From Trileptium ribeirensis (Eukaryota > Nematoda > Enoplea > Enoplida > Thoracostomopsidae), in the NCBI GenBank assembly GCA_030248225.1, contig JASANE010018365.1, positions 1 to 64,000 of the forward strand: a stretch of 64,000 nt of DNA, given 5' to 3'. The notes below the pieces were generated by a model that saw nothing but the letters and a program-made list of their open reading frames with translations, did no database searches and had not been told where the DNA came from. Each line of letters opens with the position of its first letter. The first letter of the stretch is position 1. Positions 55,249 to 64,000 of this stretch are shown here, piece after piece. Made by a program: the position numbers and the translations under genes.

Positions 55249-56251
55249 TTTATAAAACAACAAATAAAAAAACAACTGCAAATGTATATATCGATTTTTT
55301 ATTACTGAAGCAATTTGGGGGGCCAACATCATAAGATCCGCTTGATAAACAGGTGCCTGACGCAGTCCCAAACAATTTATAAAACAACAAATAGAAAACA
55401 ACTGCAAATGTATATATCGATTTTTTATTACTGAGGCAATTTGGGGGGCCAACATCATAAGATCCGCTTGATAAACAGGTGCCTGACGCAGTCCCAAACA
55501 ATTTAGAAAACAACAAATAGAAAACAACTGCAAATGTATATATCGATTTTTTATTACTGAGGTAATTTGGGGGGCCAACATCATAAGATCCGGTTGATAA
55601 ACAGGTGCCTGACGCAGTCCCAAACAATGTATAAAACAACAAATAGAAAACAACTGCAAATGTATATATCGATTTTTTATTACTGAGGCAATTTGGGGGG
55701 CCAACATCATAAGATCCGCTTGATAAACAGGTGCCTGACGCAGTCCCAAACAATTTATAAAACAACAAATAGAAAACAACTACAATTGTATATATCGATT
55801 TTTTATTACTGAGGCAATTTGGGGGGCCAACATCATAAGATCCGCTTGATAAACAGGTGCCTGACGCAGTCCCAAATAATTTATAAAACAACAAATAGAA
55901 AACAACTGCAAATGTATATATCGATTTTTTATTACTGAGGCAATTTGGGGGGCCAACATCATAAGATCCGCTTGATAAACAGGTGCCTGACGCAGTCCCA
56001 AACAATTTATAAAACAACAAATAGAAAACAACTACAATTGTATATATCGATTTTTTATTACTGTAGCAATTTGGGGGGCCAACATCATAAGATCCGCCTG
56101 ATAAACAGGTGCCTGACGCAGTCCCAAACAATTTATAAAACAACAAATAGAAAACAACTGCAAATGTATATATCGATTTTTTATTACTGAGGCAATTTGG
56201 GGGGCCAACATCATAAGATCCGCTTGATAAACAGGTGCCTGACGCAGTCCC
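55249..56251 (-). repeat. Eight 126-bp repeats of half a CCP exon plus intron
   Basis: CCAACATCATAAGATCC occurs at 55,323, 55,449, 55,575, 55,701, 55,827, 55,953, 56,079 and 56,205, an exact 126-bp period. On the minus strand each unit holds the last about 61 bp of a CCP exon (GTASGTCLSSGSYDVGPPNC), its donor GTAATA, and about 65 bp of intron. The units are nearly identical. Because 126 is 42 codons and the intron part has no stop in this frame, the minus-strand frame 56,377-55,250 is open for 375 codons, and a second frame is also largely open. Confidence 0.95.
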
Positions 56252-56364
56252 GACCAGGCTGTAACCAGAGTTACATGTATACGTCACCGTTGTTCCGTCG
56301 TATATTGGACTTGCTGACGCGGTCCAACCTCCATTGGCGATACTTGCAGGATTCGTACATATTT
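56188..56364 (-). CDS. Sushi/CCP-domain exon (source of the 126-bp array)
   Basis: A 177-bp phase-1 exon with acceptor TTTACAG and donor GTAATA encodes a full CCP module: ICTNPASIANGGWTAS, DGTTVTYTCNSGYSLVG, GTCLSSGSYD and PNC. The four cysteines and the YTCNSGYSL strand are canonical. Its 3' part and the first part of the following intron are repeated eight times downstream (55,249-56,251); only this copy has the 5' half, so it is the original. Whether the downstream half-exons are spliced, read through or ignored cannot be told from sequence. Confidence 0.92.
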
Positions 56365-57014
56365 CTGTAAAGCACAATTTTACTCATTACACAAATATAA
56401 GCAGTTATTATAGATTTATTATAAATTAATATATATTTTTAACATGAATATATAATAAAACAGCTTATCAGCATTTATGTTCATAATACAAACGTTTACG
56501 ATATAGATGGAAGTAAACGAACTTATAAAACGGCTTTGAACTGGTTTTGTAATACGGTCAATTGGATAAAATTACTTTGATAATCAATTGAGCCGCATTC
56601 ACATTGCATCCGACCTCATAGAATACGACACTCCGTTTGATCTAGTTCCAACCCGATTCATGCTCACGTCCATGCATCAGATCCCATGAGATACGATACG
56701 GTGAAATAATGCGCCTTCCAATTAGTCTCTATGATGCTTGTATATTTTCACAAAGCATCATCTCATTTCTGATAAAATTGTATGTGTGCTATGCAGACAA
56801 ATTGTACAGAAATGGTTCGGTTCGGACGCAGTGTGAACGCGACTTAATTTGATCGACTGTAACAGGCGAAACGGGCGCTAAAGTTGGAAATTAAATCCAA
56901 AATGAAGCCCAGGCAAATTAGCAGCAGGGGTTTTCAGCAGTTGACCGAAATAACATTCGAGAAACTGAATTTAATTACTGAAACTTTAAAATATAAAATC
57001 AAAATCACGATTAC
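56365..57014 (-). other. Intron
   Basis: AT-rich sequence between two CCP exons in the same phase; nothing else seen. Confidence 0.6.
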
Positions 57015-57194
57015 TTTTACACGATCCTGGAGATGGACTGTAGCCTCCTGCCGAGTTACAAGTAACGACCGAAGTTCCGTCCAAGTAGTAACCTGCGTTA
57101 CAGGAATACGTTACTGTTTTTCCGTCGTACATTGGGTTGGATTGCTTTACGTAGCTGCCGTTCCCAATCGAAGTTGGTTCAGATGAACAGATTT
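57015..57194 (-). CDS. Sushi/CCP-domain exon
   Basis: A 180-bp phase-1 exon with acceptor TTTCAG and donor GTAATC. The module reads ICSSEPTSIGNGSYV, YDGKTVTYSCNAGYYLDG, VVTCNSAGGYSPSPGSCK: four cysteines and the usual YSCNAGYYL strand. It is one codon longer than the 177-bp exons. Same strand, phase and acceptor context as the others place it in the same gene, one exon upstream of 56,188-56,364. Confidence 0.92.
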
Positions 57195-59490
57195 CTGAAA
57201 GAAAAAAAATATGCGAAATGAATTAAAATATATATAATCCAAAAATTTTTGCTATTTGGCTACATATTAAACATGAACGAAAACTTAGCACGCGTATAGT
57301 AAAAGATAGTTAGAGAGACTTAAACCAAAAACATTTTTTTCGGAAATCTACCGCGTATTTTACATCTGTACAGTTGATAATGTGCGATCATAGGTTTTGC
57401 ACTAAAATTCCCAGCGTTGCATACGGTGCTGCCGTGTCTCTGTATTTCCACTAAATAAACTGTTGTGAAGGCAGTAGCGTGCGTAATATTTATAGTAACA
57501 TAATGGTAATTAAGTAAAGATACTTAAAACTTCAATGTATTTTTAACACCTGGTAATGTTCATTCGGGCTACGGCGCATCACGAAGTCAAACACCTAGGC
57601 ACCACCAAAACCCCACCCTCCCCCGACAACCACGCCCTTGCCCACCGACAGGTTTACCCCCCTACCGAGGGCCCGAGTACAACCTTGGGCTTCGGACCCC
57701 TGTCCATACATGAGTGGAAACCATACGTCAAATTGTCTGTACCCAGGGACAGTAACGGCTAACTATATTACAAGTCAATTATAGAACAACCATCTGTGCG
57801 TTCAAGGACTTCAGTTGTTTTGGGTGGACGTTCACGTCAGGCTACACGGCTACGCTACATCCATTACTTTAACGGCTAAGTGAACCAGTCTTCTTGTGCT
57901 AGGATTCGTTTCGTAAACTAATTAGTAGTAGTTTACTTCAGAACAAAGCCAATTAACAACAAATTTTTAGATATACTTGACGCCTTTAGAAATTGTTACG
58001 TTTTTTTCTTTGCTTGCTGAAATGGTCACAGATAAGTTCAGCATGATTTGGAATGTAAATTTGTACACCTTAAGAAAAAGTGTAGGCTAACAAGTATTTT
58101 GTATTTGATCCTGTCGTCTGGCGCCTTTGATAGCTACCGAATACGTGTATTTTTTCATTTTTTCAATTTTAGTTTTTCTACTGCCATACGTTGTTTCCTT
58201 TAGTGCAGTTGTATGAAATCTGACAAGTTCGAAAAATTCTTTGTATCAAAGCACTTATTATATTTAAAAATTCGTTTTAATATTTTTTTTTACATTCCTT
58301 CATTACTGTTGTCTTAATAATATCACGGATTTCGGGAACAATCGATTTTAAGATAGCTTGCAAGTGTAAAAACACTGTTATTACTTTTGCTGTAGATGAT
58401 TGATCAACAACAACAATTGACATTTCTACATTTACAATATTCCGTTCTTTGTTCTTGCCGCCTTTGCAAAAATTGGTGCCGAAACCACCCGGCTCTAATT
58501 ACATATTTTTCTAAAACGAAGTTTTCAACACTACAAATTCAACGTCATGAGCATTGCACGATGTAGGAATCAAATAGATGATAAAAAGAGGAGTCATTCA
58601 AATAATAACAAAAACTTTGAAACAAAGTATTATATGCCTAAAAGTGTTATAAGCCTAAATGCATAACTGTATACATTGCATCATACAATGTTGTTTCAAA
58701 TTTTACAGTTTGTTGTGAAAGATGAAACGTTATAGTGAAATTCAAAACAGTTGCCCGCTCGACGACTACATTCCATAAGCTATTCTGATATCCGTTAGGC
58801 CACGGAACACAAAAAATCAAAAAAATACCCTATCTATTGAACACTTAACGAAATCGGCTATGTAATAATTTATCACTTCAAAGTAAACACTTTGTTTGTT
58901 GTTTTGCACATTCAGTATATTCTGTTTGACTGGCTTGCGTCACAGCTGTTGGACTTCGCCAACGAATTGTATCACAATAGTTTTATTTAGACTGATTCAG
59001 ACATTTGCATCTGCGGTCCTGAATAAGCACGCAAAACCCCATCCCTTTTCAGTCTGGATTTGAGTAGATCATCAACTCTAGTGATTTAAAAATGATTGCG
59101 TTGATTTCATAGATGTTTATACTGATAGAGCATACATGCCATCTTTACAGGGGTTCTGGGGCCTATCGCCTGAGACGTCTAATCCCACTCCCTCGAGACC
59201 ATGGTTTACCCCTTATCCGTATCCCCATATCCATAGCTCACCCCCGCTACAATAGTACCGTTAAAATATCGTATACATTGTATTATAAGCGACTGTTTCA
59301 CTAACAGTTAAGAACCCTAATTCTGCAATAGGTAGTCATGCGGATTTGGATTACATTCTAGCTATTCTACTATAACAAAACTAAATCCCAATAAAAAAAT
59401 AAAAAGAAAAAATAAAAATATAATGAAAAATAGCCTTTTTAATAAAAAATGAATTAATTTAGTTTTAAAACAGATATAAACTTCGCTAAC
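57195..59490 (-). other. Intron with a GC-rich island
   Basis: No further CCP exon was found. About 57,553-57,770 is strongly GC-rich and pyrimidine-biased (CACCACCAAAACCCCACCC) in otherwise AT-rich DNA, and about 59,150-59,260 is a smaller one. These look like fragments of inserted repeats of unknown type. Confidence 0.45.
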
Positions 59491-59664
59491 TTTTACACGT
59501 TGGTCCATTGTAATGCCACGCTCTATTGGCTTGACAAAGACCATTGGATCCACCATCTCGGTAATAGCCCGAGTTGCAATAATAGTATACCCACGAGTTG
59601 TAATAGCGATTGTTCGAATACGTAACGTAACCATTAGCAACAGATTTTGCAGGACATTGCCATA
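59491..59664 (-). CDS. Sushi/CCP-domain exon, divergent
   Basis: A 174-bp phase-1 exon with acceptor ATAACAG and donor GTTAGC, weaker than the others. It encodes CPAKSVANGYVTYSNNRY, WVYYYCNSGYYRDGG, GLCQANRAW and GPTCK. The four CCP cysteines are present, and here a Trp before the last cysteine is retained (NRAWHYNGPTC), which is the more canonical form. It is the most 5' exon seen; signal peptide and first exons must lie beyond it or were not recognisable. Confidence 0.85.
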
Positions 59665-62600
59665 CTGTTATAAATACGATTAAAATATTAGTTAGTAAAA
59701 ATCAAACAGTTTATGGTTAATGTTAGTTTATAAATATGTTTTATGTATATCCATTAGTGATAATAACGGACGATACCGTGGAGATCCATACTGTTAAGTA
59801 ACAGTAGACTGCTAACTACTGTGAAAATATAAATCCTAACAACTAGCTCAGTGATACAAAAAATATCAGTTAATGACCTACTACCTATATCACCGTGGAA
59901 GCTTAAAATGATGGAACCCGTATGACATCCGGTAATTATACAGTAGCATTACGAACATGTTTATATTTATATAAGGCGGAAAAGTTGAAAGCAAAATTAC
60001 CTTTTTTATATGTTAATACAAAACTGGCAGCATAAAAGTAAGATAGATCCAATTTCCACAACAGAAATACTTATAACCGTATAAAGATTGTTCAGACCGG
60101 ATGAGGTGGATGACATCATATTCGTGTAATTGTTGATCTGCTGAACTCACTGATTACATTTCATACCAGGGCTAGGTGATAATCGCTATGTACAAAATGT
60201 AAATGCTTGTGTTGTTGCATAAAAACTCGATACATCTCCATGTATAAGAAATTTGAAGAGATTGAATATTTCAGACTCTTGATGCCTATAGTTACACTAT
60301 AACAGCTGCAGTAAATTGATAACACATAGTTAATAAATAAATTGTGAAGTCTTTTCAATTTGGGAAGTCGAACGTAATTGGCCTCGACTTTACCCGATAT
60401 AAATCATGCGGCATAAAATTGAAGCAGTGAGCTTAATTTGATCACATCTAACTTGATTTAGAATAGATTAGTTTACCGTCAAATTTGTCGTTTCATATCG
60501 CCCCTCAATTCTAGTTCTTCTTGATGAATTACTTTTGTGATTATGATGTGCTTGGAATTTTACAGTGAAACGATGCATGTAAATGTTCGAATTGTTGCGT
60601 CGGAAATTGTTGTTTTAAGTATCCAGTTGGCTTAAATCAAGTGGAATCTGTTTATTCGCTCAATTTAAATCGTGGTAATTTTAGGTTAGATATACCGAAG
60701 TGAACCGCCCTGAAAGTTCAGCGATTTTTTGTCACTTCTGCCAGCAGCGCTGCATCATAGATAGTCATATATATAAATTGAAAATAAACCTAATACAGAA
60801 AAGTTTAAGGGCTCACATCCTAACGACGGCTTTGAAAACACACGATTTAAGCAAATTTATCTTATTCTACTTTATTCAACTAATAAATCGATTTTTATAT
60901 GTATTGAGACACTGAAATTTCGACAAAACAATCAAGCCAAAACTTATTTTATTATCTAATTTTAGCAAAAGTCGGCATACGTATAATGTAATATTGGTTA
61001 TGAAGACCTCTATATTGCCTTTTTTAATACAATATCTCCAAACGGGGCCTCACACTAGATGATAGCATTGCTTAGTATTAAATTATTTTGCTTAAACAGC
61101 AAATACGGTTACTAAGAGTACATAATATTTTACTGAAGAATGTGACACTCTTCAACTTATACATAGGTATTCTAAACATATGATGCTTTTGCCGCGCTGT
61201 CCATTGCATTTCACGGGGGACAGTTACCCCTGCCTTTTATGGGCAGACAAAATATCCTGCTATGACTTCGTATTGGGACATCTTGTCCCCCGTTGTTGGG
61301 ACAGAACTCCGCACCCCATAATTTTGTGGAAGAATTCACCTGCCCTCATGATTTCACGTGGCAAGGGAAAATTTCGCTTCAACCATTAAATCCTTAGAGA
61401 CATCTATTTCCCGCCATCCCCATGAAATGCAGTCACATACAGGACCAAGACACGCTTTTAGTCAGGATGTGTTTAAGTTCAACACTGTCATATTGTTCAG
61501 CAAAGTATCATCCGCTCTTGCTTTTACTAATGAACAAGTATGTTTTGAGAAATTAGATATTCCTTAACCTTTCACAGTCATTATAATGAATTGTGGCATC
61601 ATCATGCATTGTAAACTTTGTGCATACTGCGATTGCTGTGCGCTCGAAGTCATACAATCAGGATTTAGTTTCTGGCATCGCCTACACATTGTTTAACATT
61701 TAACGACGTATAAAATACTTCGTGTGAGACATACACTTAGGTCTAGGCTTACGGTTAGCCTTAGTTTAAAAAAGAGAAAGCATTGTACGATCATTCGAAA
61801 GGGGAACTGTACACAATACGTTAGATCCTAGAAAACATATCAATATTCTTTTATACTTTAAACAATCTTCAAATCAAGATGACAGTCATAAAGAAAACAG
61901 AAAAATTAAAAACTGAGAGACTACTACATGTTATTACAGAATTTTTTATATCACTGCTTTTCATCTACCACATAGATGCGTCGCTGGGAACGTTGGGCTT
62001 CCACAATTTTTTAACATTTTGCTTACTAGTTTGACAGAACTGGTTATGTGTTTTGTTCTTAACTAGATGATGCGCTCAGACCGTTTGGTTATCAATCTCA
62101 CTTAACTTTTATTTGTCTGTGATACTCGTCCATTTTAAATCGAGGATAAGGCGATAAGTAGTTGCAATGTAACTAAACTGACAAGAATCCCACTAATGAC
62201 AGGCAATTACACATTCAACTACATAAGTATGCCACTATAGTCGTAATTCAAACCAAGCTTCTATAAGTAACACCTGAATAACAACAGCAAAATTCACACA
62301 AATTTTGATCAAGCGCAGCCGGCAGCCCGATCGTGAACAGGTAAGACCGGATTACATGTTTAGCAGTAGCACAGCAAGCTTCCAATCCAGGGACCTTGCC
62401 ACGGGAGGAGGGGGAGGGTGGACGCAGGGGCTGCGAACCCCAGTTTGGTAATGGTGCCTTCAGTTTACTGCAGCGACAATTTTTTCCAGATTCTATCATC
62501 ATATAACTATGTTGAGTTCTCTCAAGCAACGAGTGAATGCCCCCAATTGAAATTTTCTGGTTTTTACTCTTTACTCCACCCTAGAAGTCTTTTTATCGTG

Positions 62601-63164
62601 TTTTCTGACGCACTATGGCTTAGTGTCCATTTTTTAGAGCCCAGCAACTGGCTTTTCGCATTCCTGCTTGCTTGAAGGCACTTTCTGAGATTTAGCAGTA
62701 GTTCATGTGAGAGCATTCAAACCAATTAGGCTCAATGTGTAACCAATCACTCCGGTGTTTGCCGGAGCATGCATAATTTCCACTGCTGGGTATTATCATT
62801 GAAATGTCTTCCACTACGCACAGACCAGTATGACAATTACGCAATGGCAGTGTGTCTTGGGTCCAGCCAGTTCACAATTACTGCCACACATTTTGCCAAC
62901 ACAGAAAACCTATTTATTACTCTTTCTGCAAATTTGACAGTAGGGACTACCATTTTTAGCATTTTTTCTTCCCCTGACAATTTTAGCTGCAATTTGTTAC
63001 TTCCATCGGTAAACTCCCTAATTAAGAGCAATATGCTAGCAATATGCTTTTCAAATATACCATTCCTAAGCTCAAATGCATAGCTTACTATAAAATTTGT
63101 TTCAGCTTTATTTTATACATAGCATATTAGCTGTGTTTTTGAGGCTATTGATTAACTATTTCAG
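59665..63164. other. No supported gene
   Basis: Several short frames exist (for example 60,700-60,915 plus, 62,769-63,083 plus) without motifs or splice context. A fragment of family A in reverse lies near 61,720-61,770, a GC-richer patch at 61,190-61,340, a purine run with G-tracts near 62,400, and a small hairpin CTCCGGTGTTTGCCGGAG near 62,750. Confidence 0.4.
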
Positions 63165-63310
63165 CTTTTGGCATTGAAAATTTTGATGTGAGTATTGAGG
63201 ATTTCAAAACTCACAATCCGCCGGGTGAACCAGGTAGTACTTCTATTTGGCATCGGCAAAATTCTTTGATTCCGAGAAGAGGTCCTCTGGTCCAATGCAT
63301 TAAAATATTT
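63165..63310 (+). CDS. Possible exon, unassigned
   Basis: After a plausible acceptor (TTAACTATTTCAG, ending 63,164) a plus-strand frame runs for about 48 codons (FGIENFDVSIEDFKTHNPPG ... STSIWHRQNSLIPRRGPL) to a stop. The residue mix is protein-like, but the stretch is short and no family was recognised. It may be the last exon of a gene extending elsewhere or chance. Confidence 0.2.
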
Positions 63311-63956
63311 TAACCATGGCAAAGCCAGTACCTAGTAAACGGCTATATGGGTTTTATGTGAAGTAAAATGTACAAGTGTAGCGGTAGCCAGTCGTTTAAA
63401 CTATATTAATACCGGTCTGAGCCCGCTTATCTTACCACCTAAAGCCTTTCTAGTCCCGCTCGTCCATGTGTGGGTACCCTCATAGACTGGACTGTATTTA
63501 TATGCAGTCTGATTGTTTATCAGTACCGATCAATAGAATTATCGAGATAGCACGATCTTCAGTCACATTTTCAATACTGTTTGCTAGCCTGATAATGCTC
63601 CCGTATGTTAGGGACACCATTTATTTACTGGAACGACAAAATACCCAAAATTAACTTGGAGTTCTACAGGATTTATTTAAATTACTCAAAATTCAATTGG
63701 CAGCATAGGAATAATTAATAGCTGCTATTACTTGAATAAATCTAATGATTACAATTGCTGTGTTTTAATCATATCGTCAGAATTATATTTTATAGTGTTT
63801 ATTCATTGCTATCCGAATAAATAGCAACGCACTTGTAGTCGAGCAAATTCAGTTTCGTAGCGTAAAGACTTTTAGTTACCAAGATTAAAGAATGTCACGG
63901 AATAAAAAAGAAATAAATGCAAATATTTTAAACCCACAGCATTTGCTGTTCAAAAT
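63311..63956. other. Nothing assignable
   Basis: AT-rich sequence with a 62-codon frame (63,466-63,654) that has no motif. Confidence 0.4.
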
Positions 63957-63976
63957 CACACACACACACACACACA
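63957..63976. repeat. (CA)n microsatellite
   Basis: An uninterrupted CA run of about ten units close to the window end. Confidence 0.9.
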
Positions 63977-64000
63977 TCTGGACATATACCATCATAAAAT

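Noticed and set aside
55204..55779. 191-codon minus-strand frame with repeated FSICCFINCLGLRQAP
   Set aside because: It is the alternate frame of the 126-bp array; the coding frame is the one that continues the CCP exon.
62837..63083. Frames on both strands with CQICRKSNK-like Cys pattern
   Set aside because: The Cys pattern appears in a frame with stops, no splice context was seen, and no transposase family could be assigned.

Overview
This is a repeat-rich, AT-rich, gene-poor stretch of an animal genome. The evidence for an animal is a gene made of spliced phase-1 Sushi/CCP exons, together with hAT, Tc1/mariner and Ty3/gypsy elements. The lineage cannot be fixed from the sequence; a marine invertebrate such as a tunicate is a guess. 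No rRNA, tRNA, CRISPR or prokaryotic operon was seen.

Layout. (1) 1-1,631: low-coding DNA with one perfect hairpin and a copy of a dispersed repeat. (2) 1,632-12,220: a giant near-perfect palindrome, two arms of about 5.2 kb around a 211-bp unique centre; the arms hold a 72-bp minisatellite and a cluster of small G/C hairpins. (3) 12,221-16,600: repeats, including a smaller fold-back. (4) 16,100-21,017: a tandem array of about 165-bp units, split by a 2.7-kb TTA-flanked element and followed by a 1.5-kb hAT derivative with a perfect 8-bp target duplication. (5) About 22,234-43,400, minus strand: a decayed, very large Ty3/gypsy-type LTR retroelement. (6) 43.4-47.6 kb: unassigned DNA and a third LTR-like copy. 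(7) 47,866-49,159: a mariner-like element with a broken transposase; 49,199-49,773: a MITE of the same family as the 2.7-kb element. (8) 49,848-59,664, minus strand: five CCP exons of one gene, with an eight-fold 126-bp expansion of half an exon plus adjoining intron, and a hAT MITE in an intron. (9) 59.7-64 kb: nothing firmly assignable.

The most unusual locus is the retroelement. Reading the minus strand it has LTR, gag (capsid and CCHC knuckle), a Cys-repeat ORF, membrane-glycoprotein ORFs including a class-I-fusion-like one, then protease, RT, RNase H, integrase, a PPxY-bearing ORF, a further unknown ORF, purine-rich and tandem repeats, and LTR. The envelope-like block lies between gag and pol instead of after integrase. 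All of its genes carry stops or frameshifts, so it is a fossil copy. The CCP gene appears to be the only host gene in the window; it probably encodes part of a secreted or surface protein of the complement-control/adhesion type, and its ends are not visible here.
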